Positions 45,119 to 53,304 of a stretch of 64,000 nt of DNA are shown here, piece by piece (position 1 is the first letter of the stretch; each line of letters begins with the position of its first letter). Where the stretch lies: positions 1 to 64,000 of the forward strand of contig NZ_RHOI01000009.1 in NCBI RefSeq assembly GCF_003946165.1. The letters are read 5' to 3'. The DNA is from Lacticaseibacillus baoqingensis. GTDB taxonomy: Bacteria; Bacillota; Bacilli; Lactobacillales; Lactobacillaceae. The notes below the pieces were generated by a model. That model was not told where the DNA came from. It did not search any database and saw nothing but the letters and a program-made list of their open reading frames with translations. The position numbers and the translations under genes are program-made.

Positions 45119-46111
45119 TTACCCCCGAATTTCGTGTTCAGAAACACCACCATTATAGATGGTGTCCGCGTCATGTAACGCGATTGCGACCATATTTTCC
45201 ACTGCTGGCCGGGTGTAAAAGGCCATATGCGGGCTGAGGGAAACATTCGCCATGGTTTGTAACTTCAGCAGACGCGCGTTAGGCACATCCTTGCCGGTCA
45301 AGTTATCACCAAAGATCCCATTTTCATCTTCAATGGAGTCCAGCCCAGCTGCTGCGATCGTCTTATTTTCCAAAGCAGCGATCAAAGCATCAGTATCAAC
45401 GATCGGCCCACGGGCGCAATTCAAGATGATCGCCGTTGACTTCATCTTGGCCAAAGCATCCGCATCGATCAAATGATGCGTTGTGTCATCAAGCGGGGTG
45501 TGGACGGTGACGATATCAGCGGTTTGCAGCAGCTCGTCTTTGTCCACATAGGTCAAAACATCACTCAATTCCGGTCGATGGATCGGATCATTCGCAATGA
45601 TTGTTGCGCCTAAAGCGTAGAACAACCGTGCCACAGCAGAGCCGATCTTACCAACCCCAATGATCCCAACAGTCAGCGTGTGGATCTCTTCGGCTTCCAT
45701 GCCGCCCCAGCTGTAATCGCCAGCTGCCATCCGCGCACGGGTCTCGTTGAGATGGCGAACCAATACCATCGCATGTGTCAAGGTCATTTCCCCAACAGAG
45801 CGTGGCGAGTATGCCGGCACGTTGGTGACCTTCAAATGATTGGCGGCCGCCGCAGCTAAATCGATGATGTCATAACCGGTGATCCGCAAGGCGATATGCT
45901 TGACCCCTGCAGCTGCGATCGCGGCATAATCTTCAGCACTGCCGATCGCGCCATGCTGAGCCAAGCACAACACATCGTGGCCAGCAAGGCTGGGGATATC
46001 TGCCGGGGTAAAATCGTGGCTCACCGTATCGATCGTGGCCCCTAATTCCGCGGCATTCTTCTTAATGGCAGCATCTTCATCTGGACGAACTGAGTACATT
46101 TGCACTTTCAT
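45119..46111 (-). CDS. D-2-hydroxyacid dehydrogenase (D-lactate/D-HicDH type)
   Basis: 330 residues. NAD-dependent reduction of 2-oxoacids to D-2-hydroxyacids. The Rossmann motif is GIIGVGKIGSAVARLF, followed by NCARGPIVDTDAL with the conserved Arg, Glu in GLDSIEDE and the catalytic His in SPHMAF. The N-terminus MKVQMYSVRPDEDAAIKKNAAELG resembles D-hydroxyisocaproate and D-lactate dehydrogenases; which substrate (pyruvate, 2-oxoisocaproate, phenylpyruvate) cannot be fixed. AGGAGG precedes the ATG. A leader of about 250 nt upstream holds a small Phe-containing ORF and a terminator with an alternative pairing. Confidence 0.92.
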   Translation of the reverse strand: MKVQMYSVRPDEDAAIKKNAAELGATIDTVSHDFTPADIPSLAGHDVLCLAQHGAIGSAEDYAAIAAAGVKHIALRITGYDIIDLAAAAANHLKVTNVPAYSPRSVGEMTLTHAMVLVRHLNETRARMAAGDYSWGGMEAEEIHTLTVGIIGVGKIGSAVARLFYALGATIIANDPIHRPELSDVLTYVDKDELLQTADIVTVHTPLDDTTHHLIDADALAKMKSTAIILNCARGPIVDTDALIAALENKTIAAAGLDSIEDENGIFGDNLTGKDVPNARLLKLQTMANVSLSPHMAFYTRPAVENMVAIALHDADTIYNGGVSEHEIRG

Positions 46112-46145
46112 GGTAAATCCTCCTAAGTATGTATAATGGCGGTTA

Positions 46146-46182
46146 ACAACACAAAACCCCGCAGCCATAATCGACTGCGGGG
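46146..46182 (-). terminator. Attenuator terminator upstream of D-2-hydroxyacid dehydrogenase gene
   Basis: On the minus strand CCCCGCAG (46182-46175) pairs with CTGCGGGG (46164-46157), followed by TTTTGTGTTG. It lies 35 nt before the gene start codon and inside its leader, so it acts before the gene, not after one. Confidence 0.8.
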
Positions 46183-46240
46183 TAAATGGGGACGATTCTT
46201 CGTCACGATTTGCCACGCAGTCGAGAGCCGATCTGCGTGG
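46171..46240 (-). promoter_or_regulatory. Mutually exclusive antiterminator and protector hairpins
   Basis: On the minus strand region 1 CCACGCAG (46240-46233) pairs with region 2 CTGCGTGG (46220-46213). Region 2 with flank, TCGACTGCGTGG (46224-46213), also pairs with region 3 CCCCGCAGTCGA (46182-46171; one mismatch in 12). Region 3 is the 5' arm of the terminator. Forming 2:3 would therefore block the terminator, while 1:2 would allow it: the logic of a leader-peptide attenuator. Confidence 0.65.
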
Positions 46241-46276
46241 CCTAAACTCAAGTCAATGAGCCTCGCACCAGACAGA

Positions 46277-46336
46277 TCACTGTCTAAACGCGAAGCTAAA
46301 CGCAACATGCAAGTTGGACTTGAGAATCTTGATCAT
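46277..46336 (-). CDS. Leader peptide with three Phe codons (candidate attenuator peptide)
   Basis: 19 codons (MIKILKSNLHVAFSFAFRQ), ATG at 46336, eight nt after AGGAGG, ending TGA. Codons 13, 15 and 17 are Phe. The ORF itself is folded: CTCAAGTC (46324-46317) pairs with GACTTGAG (46254-46247), GCTTCGC (46296-46290) with GCGAGGC (46266-46260) and AGACAG (46285-46280) with CTGTCT (46275-46270). Ribosome position would decide how this stem and the following 1:2/2:3 choice fold. Sensing of charged tRNA-Phe is inference from codon content. Confidence 0.65.
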   Translation of the reverse strand: MIKILKSNLHVAFSFAFRQ

Positions 46337-46368
46337 GATGAGAACCTCCTAAGAAATTGATTAACGTT

Positions 46369-46396
46369 AGATTACCACAATGAGCGTATTTGTCAA
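46369..46396 (-). promoter_or_regulatory. Promoter of the leader/D-2-hydroxyacid dehydrogenase operon
   Basis: On the minus strand TTGACA (46391-46396), a 16-nt spacer and TAATCT (46369-46374), 32 nt before the leader ATG. Confidence 0.75.
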
Positions 46397-46449
46397 CTAA
46401 AAATCTAATTGAATCACCAAAGACTGGTTTCACCCCTACCGATCAGCGC

Positions 46450-46492
46450 AAAAAAATAGACTCCGCTTCACTTACTTCGTGATTCGGAGTCC
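46450..46492 (-). terminator. Terminator of apparent noncoding transcript
   Basis: GACTCCG pairs with CGGAGTC, with inner CAC/GTG pairing, and TATTTTTTT follows on the minus strand. No recognised gene lies just upstream, only the repeat region with a promoter at 46989-47017. Confidence 0.8.
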
Positions 46493-46765
46493 TTAAGTTA
46501 AGGATGTTCGCGGCGTTACTGCACATGTCTGTGTGACATTTATTACTACTACAATTGAAATACTCTGACACCTCTAACTAATATTCACTTTTACGGTTCA
46601 ATGAGTCGCTACGATACTGATGTGGCCATATAACCTGGCACGGTTCGGTGAATTACTTGCACCTGATAAACATCTACTGGAAACCCATTGTTCCGTTTGG
46701 ATCGTAAAGTCTTGTTATTAGACTTGCGCCTCCATGCTGATTTTTTATCTAGGATACGGTTTTAG

Positions 46766-46870
46766 TTCTTGGTTCTTGGTTCTTGGTTCTTGGTTCTTGG
46801 TTCTTGGTTCTTGGTTCTTGGTTCTTGGTTCTTGGTTCTTGGTTCTTGGTTCTTGGTTCTTGGTTCTTGG
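46766..46870. repeat. Fifteen tandem copies of the heptamer TTCTTGG
   Basis: Exactly 105 nt of perfect TTCTTGG units (CCAAGAA on the minus strand) without a mismatch, bordered by TTTAG and TTCGACTTGG. Seven is not a multiple of three, so copy-number change would alter frames, but no gene clearly spans it. Perfect identity suggests recent slippage or selection. Confidence 0.95.
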
Positions 46871-46988
46871 TTCGACTTGGTGGTGGCACAGCTGTCACTG
46901 TACCTGGCTCTAATCGTTGTGTTGAACTGCATATTGCACTTTCGAGCTGTTCCTGTTCGTTCCGCGAACCTTCCTTAACTCTGACTAA

Positions 46989-47017
46989 AGTATAGCATGA
47001 GTTACCCGCATCTGCAA
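46989..47017 (-). promoter_or_regulatory. Sigma-A type promoter upstream of the repeat region
   Basis: On the minus strand TTGCAG (47012-47017), 17-nt spacer and TATACT (46989-46994). Transcription would run through the heptamer repeats. Confidence 0.7.
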
Positions 47018-47026
47018 GCGCTTACC
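47013..47026. promoter_or_regulatory. Candidate cre site (CcpA operator)
   Basis: TGCAAGCGCTTACC agrees with the cre consensus TGWAANCGNTNWCA at 12 of 14 positions and overlaps the -35 box at 47012-47017, which would favour repression by CcpA when preferred sugars are present. Confidence 0.55.
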
Positions 47027-47040
47027 AAAAATTTATTTTG

Positions 47041-47187
47041 TTATTTTTTCAGAGCTTCGTGTGCTTGCTGACGGCCGGCATTAAACGCTTTTTGCTGCAT
47101 TAAAGGCTGGTGATCACCCGCACTTGGCGATATTCTATCGAAAAATTTTCCCTGGTCGCGCGGCTGCCCAAAAGCACGCGATTGGCT
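47041..47187 (-). pseudogene. Possible coding remnant downstream of the DUF1648-like gene
   Basis: In the frame shifted from the upstream gene, the minus strand reads SQSRAFGQPRDQGKFFDRIS and then SAGDHQPLMQQKAFNAGRQQ AHEALKK, ending TAA at 47041. The composition looks protein-like and hydrophilic, but no start codon with a ribosome site lies in that frame. It may be the displaced end of the upstream gene after a frameshift or a small gene that lost its start. Sequence comparison with relatives would settle this. Confidence 0.3.
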
Positions 47188-47528
47188 TAGTTTAAAATTC
47201 CTACTTGATTCAATTGCAGCCAGCCAAATACCACCAAGATCACGACCAACAAGCCCAAATACCGCCACTCGCCCACTAAGATCACTGGCAGCGTCGTCAA
47301 GTTGTTGCGGCGGCGTTGCGCGTGTGCTAGCCAGGAACATCCCCCAGCAATCAAACTCAACAACACCGGTTCGAGCAATAATCCCCATCGGCCACTGGTA
47401 CTGTCAACTTGTCCGGCGGCATTAAAGTGCATCGCCACCGATCGCGGCGCGATCAGCACCAAAACCAATGTCAACAACCAACTGAGCCCCACAATACACC
47501 ATGTCATGACCGAGAATTTTTTCATCAT
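47187..47528 (-). CDS. Small DUF1648-like membrane protein
   Basis: 113 residues with three membrane helices (about 8-28, 50-68, 88-106). The segment APRSVAMHFNAAGQVDSTSGRWGLLL resembles the DUF1648 motif (xPxHWNxxGxxD) found in SdpI-type immunity proteins and relatives. Full SdpI proteins are about 200 residues; this is only the N-terminal type. A ribosome site AGGGGAG precedes two adjacent ATG codons. Function unknown. Confidence 0.65.
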   Translation of the reverse strand: MMKKFSVMTWCIVGLSWLLTLVLVLIAPRSVAMHFNAAGQVDSTSGRWGLLLEPVLLSLIAGGCSWLAHAQRRRNNLTTLPVILVGEWRYLGLLVVILVVFGWLQLNQVGILN

Positions 47529-47594
47529 CCGCTCCCCTTGCCGCTGGCGTCATGAGTCTGACAATCAGCCTAATTGCCAACCTAAAAATTCAAC

Positions 47595-48686
47595 TCAGTA
47601 CGCAAAAACCCGCTTCGGGGTGGCAGCGCCATACCCAAATAAGCGCAGCCGCCGATTAGCCGCATCAAGGCTCAAGACATATCCTGCATATTCGCTTGGC
47701 GTGCTGATGCGCCGCCGCCAGCGGCGATTATAGCGCGTGGTCAAGCCATGTTGCCAACCCATCAATGCACTGTTGTTCAACAAGCTGTAGTGGATACCGT
47801 TAACGGTGAAATCTTCTTCAACATGCCAATGTCCCGCGACATAAGCAATGATCTTTCCCGTGTTCCCACTAAAGTCAAATTGTAACTGACCCCCAAAATC
47901 AGGATTCGTGCCACAATCCAAAGTCCCGCTAGCATGCAAGTTAAACACCCGCAACAAGTCATGCAGCGCTTGGCCATTGAACCGCAAACCCGGTTTTCCT
48001 GGCCGCGTCATCGCCGGGGCATGTGCCATGATCAACACATCACGCTCACCTGCTGCTTGCAAGGCATCGGCAAGTTCTTGCAGTTGATCGGCGGTAACTG
48101 CCAGCGTTTTTTTGATGTCATAATTCTTGCGACCGCCGATCCAATGGACTGGCACATCGCTAGTATTCAAGGTGATCACGCGCACGTGGCCATGGTCAAA
48201 AACACTCAACCCATGCCGCGTCACTTGTGGCCCGCCGACTTGAGCCGCCATTTTTTCCCACACCAAGTCGTGATAGACCCAAGGATGGAAACTGCCAGCA
48301 AAACGCCGATTGCGCTCAGCATATTTATCGTTGTCATCGTGGTTGCCGCGAGCGATCACAAAGGGAATATCATCGGCTTGATAATCATTGATGATGTTGC
48401 GCAGCCGCCACATCGTCAATACCGCAGGCTCTGAGCCATCGACCATATCGCCTAGATGCACCCGCCAATCGATTGGCAACTCTGAAGCCAGCCAATGCTG
48501 TTCTTGAACATGCCAATACCCATTGGGGCCATAAAAGGTGCGGCTCAGCTTCGTGCGATCATGCGTATCGGTGATGATCGCCATATTCAATGTCGCGGTG
48601 GTCAACTGCGGTCGAATCGCCTGGGCAAATGCCTCCAAATCACGCTTAGCAAAGCGTCGGATCGTGATGTTACGCAAACGATGCAT
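47595..48686 (-). CDS. Metallophosphoesterase-family protein
   Basis: 363 residues. Calcineurin-like motifs: TDTHDR (metal site, Asp and His), HLGDMVDG, ARGNHDD, a histidine in IMAHAP and GHWHVEED. It likely hydrolyses a phosphodiester or phosphomonoester; substrate unknown. AGGAGG precedes the ATG, which lies 14 bp after the menA stop, so it belongs to the same transcript as menA. Confidence 0.9.
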   Translation of the reverse strand: MHRLRNITIRRFAKRDLEAFAQAIRPQLTTATLNMAIITDTHDRTKLSRTFYGPNGYWHVQEQHWLASELPIDWRVHLGDMVDGSEPAVLTMWRLRNIINDYQADDIPFVIARGNHDDNDKYAERNRRFAGSFHPWVYHDLVWEKMAAQVGGPQVTRHGLSVFDHGHVRVITLNTSDVPVHWIGGRKNYDIKKTLAVTADQLQELADALQAAGERDVLIMAHAPAMTRPGKPGLRFNGQALHDLLRVFNLHASGTLDCGTNPDFGGQLQFDFSGNTGKIIAYVAGHWHVEEDFTVNGIHYSLLNNSALMGWQHGLTTRYNRRWRRRISTPSEYAGYVLSLDAANRRLRLFGYGAATPKRVFAY

Positions 48687-48700
48687 AAGGGCCTCCTACT

Positions 48701-49615
48701 TTAAATATTCAACCATACGCCTAACCAGACACTGACCACCAGTGTCGCGGTGACGATGAACAGATTCTTTACAGCCAAAATAAACGTTTTTGCTTTTACC
48801 GGCTGAGCGGCAAATGCGCCGACATTTTTTGCGACCGGAATAACAGTCACCAAACTCAATAATGCCAGCTTTGGCAACCAGCCATTAACCACGGCGAGCA
48901 ACAAGGCCAAATACCCGGTAAGATACAGTCCCTTGAAAAACGCCAACGACTTAGCCCGCCCAAGATAATAAACGATCGTGCGCCGATTGAGGGCTTTATC
49001 TTCGGCTTCGTCGGCAATGTTGTTGGCTAGCATCAAAGCCGCGATCGCACATTGCGCCAGTCCGCTGGCCACAAACACCATTCCAGCAAGTGTCCAAGTC
49101 ATCCCCACAGTATCATAAACATTGACATATACCGCGATCAGCCAGATCACATATCCCATCGTGAACCCGGAGAAAAACTCTCCGAATGGCGTCGTGGAAA
49201 TCGGCCGCGGGCCACCGGCATAAGTATACCCCACAATGTAGCTGAACAGTCCTAACAACAACAATGGCCAGCCGGTACGCGCTACCATCCACAAACCCAA
49301 TGCGGCGCTGATCACGACCATGATCACGATCAACCACCCGACTAATTTCGGGGAAATGTTTTCGCGTCCAATAATATTGGTTGCTTCACGGTAACGCAGC
49401 GCCTCCGTTTTCGTCGCGCGATGATAGTCTTGATAATTATCATTGGCATCAACTGCCATATTGAACAACAACATCGCAATGAAGAAAATCACCAACTCGA
49501 ACAGGTGCAACTGATGATAGTGATACCAAGCATATAAACTCCCGAGCAAAAACGGAAACACCGAGGCCGTCTTTGCCTTTATTTCAACTAATTCCAAAAA
49601 ATTTGCAACCGACAT
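48701..49615 (-). CDS. menA: 1,4-dihydroxy-2-naphthoate polyprenyltransferase (UbiA family)
   Basis: 304 residues, about eight or nine membrane helices. The aspartate-rich prenyl-diphosphate motifs are VDANDNYQDYHRA (about 55-67) and NNIADEAEDKALNRRT. It attaches the isoprenoid chain to the naphthoate ring in menaquinone synthesis. The position downstream of cydDC and cydAB supports a quinone-dependent respiratory role; no other men genes are in the window, so quinone precursors may be taken up. ATG at 49615 follows AGGAG. Confidence 0.92.
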   Translation of the reverse strand: MSVANFLELVEIKAKTASVFPFLLGSLYAWYHYHQLHLFELVIFFIAMLLFNMAVDANDNYQDYHRATKTEALRYREATNIIGRENISPKLVGWLIVIMVVISAALGLWMVARTGWPLLLLGLFSYIVGYTYAGGPRPISTTPFGEFFSGFTMGYVIWLIAVYVNVYDTVGMTWTLAGMVFVASGLAQCAIAALMLANNIADEAEDKALNRRTIVYYLGRAKSLAFFKGLYLTGYLALLLAVVNGWLPKLALLSLVTVIPVAKNVGAFAAQPVKAKTFILAVKNLFIVTATLVVSVWLGVWLNI

Positions 49616-49703
49616 TTCAATACTCCTATTCGCTAATCTTTGTGGCATCATTGCAATCACCAGCTGCTTTTAGTATACCGCGGCCATTTTGACCACGCCA
49701 TGC

Positions 49704-51422
49704 TCACTTCCCAGCATCCAGTGCATACAAGTGTTGATAGCGGGTATTGGCAGCCGCAAGGTGTGCTGGGGTGTCAGCCATTGTCAAACGCCCATCTTCC
49801 AAGAATAATACTTGATCACAGCGTGCCACCCCTTGCAGATGATGCGTGACCCAAAGCACCGTTTTATCCTGCAAGGTGGTGAAGATGGTCCGGATCAAGT
49901 CCGCTTCGGTGATCGGATCCAATCCCACTGTAGGCTCATCTAATAAGACGATCGGCGCATCTTGCAATAAGATCCGCGCCAATGCCAAGCGCTGCTGTTC
50001 ACCGCCGGAAAAACCAAATCCCGCTTCGGCCATCGGCGTGTCGATCCCTTGAGGCAATTGGGCGATCAAATCACTCAATTGCACTTGGGCCAATGCCCAG
50101 GCGACTTGATCATCACTTGCTGCTTCATTGCCTAAACGCACGTTGTTTTTGATGCTGGTATTAAATAAAAACGGACTTTGATCGAGCACAGCAAACAACT
50201 GGCTGCGATGTTGTTGATAAGCCAGCGTCGAAACCCCATCGATCGTGACTTGACCACTAGTCGGGGTGAGGTCGCCCAAGACGAGTTGCAACAGCGTGGT
50301 TTTGCCCATTCCGCTGGGACCTAGTAAGGCGATTTTTTCACCGCGATGGATCGTAAAGGAAATATCCGTTAATAACCGTTGGGCTTCAGGGGTGTATTGA
50401 AAGCTGAGCTGGGCCACCGTCAAAGTATCAAAAGTGTGCGGAATGGCTTGTTGTGCCGGCAGTAGGCGCGTGGTCGGCTGCATCGCATTCAGGTGTTTGA
50501 GTGAATCACGGTAAGTGGGCCACTCGCCCACGCCTTTGGCAATATTGCTGAAGGCTTGGTCCAATGGAAAAATCACCAACACGAAGGCGCCGACCCAATT
50601 GGCCGCTGTTTGTGTCCCAGTCCAAGTTAAACTGGTCCAAATCAACAACGCCACCGGGATCACCCCAAAGGCCAGCTGGCTGATCAAGTCCCGAAACTGC
50701 GTAAACCGTGCACTTTTGTGAGTTGAAGCCGCCAATTTGGCCCATGAATGGGTTGCTTGCGTTAAAAATGCCGGCTCTTTTTGGGCGATCACCCAATCTG
50801 ACAACCCTAAGACACTATCGGTCAATTCGACATACGCATCATGGGTCATCGCTTTTTGTGCTGTTTTGCGCTTGGCTTCGACCCATAATCCCCAAGCAGG
50901 CACGACAAGCAGCTGCACCAGCAATAACAATGCCATCCACAAGGCAAAGCCCCAATCGAACCAGCCGATCGCCAGTGAGGCTATCACCGTCAAGATCGTC
51001 GCCACGACCGTCGGAAAAAGTGTGCGTAAATACAGGTTTTGAATGTGGCCAATGTCATCCGCCAATAAGCCTAAGACATCCCCAGTTTGATACCGTTCTT
51101 GAATGAAGGCCGCATCTTTTTCCAACACCTGATAAAGTTTGCGCCGCATGTGACTGGTGATACGCAAAACCCAGTTGTGGCTGACCAAACGTTCAAGATA
51201 CTGGAACACTGGCCGACCGATCCCAAATGCCCGGGTCAATACCACCGGCACATAAATGGCCGCAAATAATGGCATCCGTGCTGAAAAATCGATCAAATAA
51301 CCCGAGGTAAACATCAAAGCACCGGCGCAAATGAAGGTCAAAACGCCTAAGGCCAGCGAACAAAACAATAAGCCGCGATACCGTTTCAAATCAGGGCGCA
51401 CCCATTGATCATGTTTAAACAT
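49704..51422 (-). CDS. cydC: CydC-type ABC exporter half (cytochrome bd assembly)
   Basis: 572 residues. A membrane domain of six helices (about 1-310) is fused to an ATPase with Walker A GPSGMGKTT, signature FSGGEQQRLALARI and Walker B VLLDEPTVGLDP. CydDC exports thiols (cysteine, glutathione) and is needed for haem insertion into cytochrome bd. It overlaps the cydD end by 8 nt. ATG at 51422 after GCGAGG; an upstream in-frame GTG is less likely. Confidence 0.92.
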   Translation of the reverse strand: MFKHDQWVRPDLKRYRGLLFCSLALGVLTFICAGALMFTSGYLIDFSARMPLFAAIYVPVVLTRAFGIGRPVFQYLERLVSHNWVLRITSHMRRKLYQVLEKDAAFIQERYQTGDVLGLLADDIGHIQNLYLRTLFPTVVATILTVIASLAIGWFDWGFALWMALLLLVQLLVVPAWGLWVEAKRKTAQKAMTHDAYVELTDSVLGLSDWVIAQKEPAFLTQATHSWAKLAASTHKSARFTQFRDLISQLAFGVIPVALLIWTSLTWTGTQTAANWVGAFVLVIFPLDQAFSNIAKGVGEWPTYRDSLKHLNAMQPTTRLLPAQQAIPHTFDTLTVAQLSFQYTPEAQRLLTDISFTIHRGEKIALLGPSGMGKTTLLQLVLGDLTPTSGQVTIDGVSTLAYQQHRSQLFAVLDQSPFLFNTSIKNNVRLGNEAASDDQVAWALAQVQLSDLIAQLPQGIDTPMAEAGFGFSGGEQQRLALARILLQDAPIVLLDEPTVGLDPITEADLIRTIFTTLQDKTVLWVTHHLQGVARCDQVLFLEDGRLTMADTPAHLAAANTRYQHLYALDAGK

Positions 51423-53145
51423 CAAATTCACCTCGCATCTGGGCCACTAAGGCCTGATAAGCGGTTGAATGCGCCGCTAATTCTGCCGGCGCCCCAGCCG
51501 CGACGATCTGGCCTTGGTCAAGCACTAAGACCAGATCCATTTGTTGCAACCAATGCAAACGATGAGTGGCCATGATCACCAGCCGGCCGGCAAAAAGCGG
51601 TGTCATCGTATTTTTCAGCGCCGCTTCCGTTTCAATATCCAAATGTGCGGTAGGTTCATCAAATAACCATACCGAACGTTTTTGATCGATCAAAGTCCGC
51701 GCCAGCGCGATCCGCTGTGCTTGCCCGCCAGAGATCCCACGCCCGCCTTCACCAATCCGGGTGTTGACCCCATCTGCTAAAGTCGCCACCCAATCGGTTA
51801 ACCCCGCAGCTTGCAAAGCCTGTGCCACCGCAGCATCATCAGCTTCAGGCCGATAAAAGCGCACGTTATTGGCGATCGTGTCAGCGAACACATACGGATG
51901 CTGGGGAATATAGCTCAAATGGGCTTGCCAAGCTTGATCGTTCAGATCAGCCACCGGTTGGCCATCAACGACAAACGGGGTGCCGGACTGCGGTTGTAAA
52001 AATCCGCCTAACAAATTCAACAGCGTCGACTTGCCTGAACCGCTGGCACCGATCAAAGCAACGTTCATGTCCCCACTGATGGTAAAGGCAGCGTCTTTGA
52101 TCCCGGTACGATCAGCATATTGATAATTCAACGCTGATACTGTCAATGTCGAGTCTGATTGCCAACCCGTATATGCCGGCAAGGCTTGGCGCAGCTGCGG
52201 CGCCGGTTGATCCAGCAGATCTAAAATAGCGGCCAAAGCGTTTTTGCCATTCAATGTGGCGTGATAATCATTCCCGAATTCTCGGATCGGCATAAAGTAT
52301 TCTGGCGCCAAGATCAAACACACCATCCCAGGATACAAAGACACGCTGCCATGCAACAAGTCGATCCCTAAAAATACCGCCACGACGGCAATGGACAACG
52401 TTGCAAAGAAATCCATCGCAAAACTCGATAGCATCGCGATCTGCAAAACGCCCATGGTTTGCTTGCGATAGCGCTCGGAAACGGCATAAACGTTATCGGC
52501 ATACGCCTTACTGATCCCCATCAACTGCAAGGTTTTTAACCCGCGCAATGAGTCAATGAAGTGATTAGACATTTGCTGAAACCCAGCATATTGCTGTTGC
52601 GATTTATCCCGGGCGGCATAGCCTAAGATGATCATAAACAAAATGATCACTGGAAACATGATCACTAAAGCGATTCCTGCAAGGTGATTTTCCCAGAAAA
52701 TATAGCCGACGATAAACCACGGAATAATGCCCATATTCAATAATTTGTTCAAAATCAATTCTAAGTATTGTTGGACTTCGATGATCCCATCTAACGCCAT
52801 CGTCACCGCATTCCCAGTACCGGCATGGGCGACGGCTTGCGGGCCTAGTGCATATAACTGCTTGATCAAACGCTGTTGGATCTTATCAGCTAAACGCCGG
52901 GCAAAATTTTCTGCCAAGCGATTGCGTCCCCAAGTGAGCACTTGCCGGGCAGCAAACGCGCCGGCAAATCCCCAAATAAACGGCCACAAGCTTACTAAAG
53001 CTTTTTGCGCCCATGAATGGACGATTCCCAATGCCAAAAAATGGCCTTGTAAAATGATGACCACCGCTTGCAATACCGTCAAGATCGCCAAGCCGATCAT
53101 CACTTGTTGCACACCTGGCAGGCGTAATAAGCGCTTATCGATCAT
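51415..53145 (-). CDS. cydD: CydD-type ABC exporter half (cytochrome bd assembly)
   Basis: 576 residues. Six-helix membrane domain (about 15-310) and an ATPase with Walker A GASGSGKST, signature ISGGQAQRIALART and Walker B VWLFDEPTAHLD. Partner of CydC. The start at 53145 follows GGGGGG. It begins a unit cydD-cydC-menA-phosphoesterase, separated from cydAB by a hairpin at 53257-53292. Confidence 0.92.
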   Translation of the reverse strand: MIDKRLLRLPGVQQVMIGLAILTVLQAVVIILQGHFLALGIVHSWAQKALVSLWPFIWGFAGAFAARQVLTWGRNRLAENFARRLADKIQQRLIKQLYALGPQAVAHAGTGNAVTMALDGIIEVQQYLELILNKLLNMGIIPWFIVGYIFWENHLAGIALVIMFPVIILFMIILGYAARDKSQQQYAGFQQMSNHFIDSLRGLKTLQLMGISKAYADNVYAVSERYRKQTMGVLQIAMLSSFAMDFFATLSIAVVAVFLGIDLLHGSVSLYPGMVCLILAPEYFMPIREFGNDYHATLNGKNALAAILDLLDQPAPQLRQALPAYTGWQSDSTLTVSALNYQYADRTGIKDAAFTISGDMNVALIGASGSGKSTLLNLLGGFLQPQSGTPFVVDGQPVADLNDQAWQAHLSYIPQHPYVFADTIANNVRFYRPEADDAAVAQALQAAGLTDWVATLADGVNTRIGEGGRGISGGQAQRIALARTLIDQKRSVWLFDEPTAHLDIETEAALKNTMTPLFAGRLVIMATHRLHWLQQMDLVLVLDQGQIVAAGAPAELAAHSTAYQALVAQMRGEFDV

Positions 53146-53256
53146 AATATCCCCCCTACTTTTCACCACAAACTCAGTTCATACCAAGCCAGTTTAGCCC
53201 TATCATACGAAAACCAGGGCCAAGACACAATCGTCTCAGCTGACTGGCTGGATCAA

Positions 53257-53292
53257 AATAGGCGGGCGAGTCTTTGCTGACTCGCCCGCCTA
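53257..53292 (-). terminator. Terminator after cydB
   Basis: TAGGCGGGCGAGTC pairs with GACTCGCCCGCCTA around 6 nt; TTTTGAT follows on the minus strand. Partial read-through to cydD is possible. Confidence 0.85.
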
Positions 53293-53304
53293 ACGTCATC
53301 GCTT

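Larger units (their letters stand above)
46450..46982 (-). ncRNA. Possible noncoding transcript carrying 15 heptamer repeats
   Basis: A good promoter near 47000 and a terminator at 46450-46492 bound about 530 nt without a recognised gene on either strand. Besides the heptamer repeats it holds small hairpins, for example AAGTCT/AGACTT near 46707-46726. A 56-codon frame (46762-46932) would encode a short lead and five QEPRTKN repeats but has a poor ribosome site. I do not recognise a known RNA family (not RNase P, 6S or a T-box by eye). Confidence 0.4.

Noticed and set aside
46762-46995. Frames of WFLVLGS repeats (plus strand) and QEPRTKN repeats (minus strand)
   Set aside because: A 7-nt repeat without stops reads as the same heptapeptide in all frames; no good ribosome site, so treated as repeat rather than gene.
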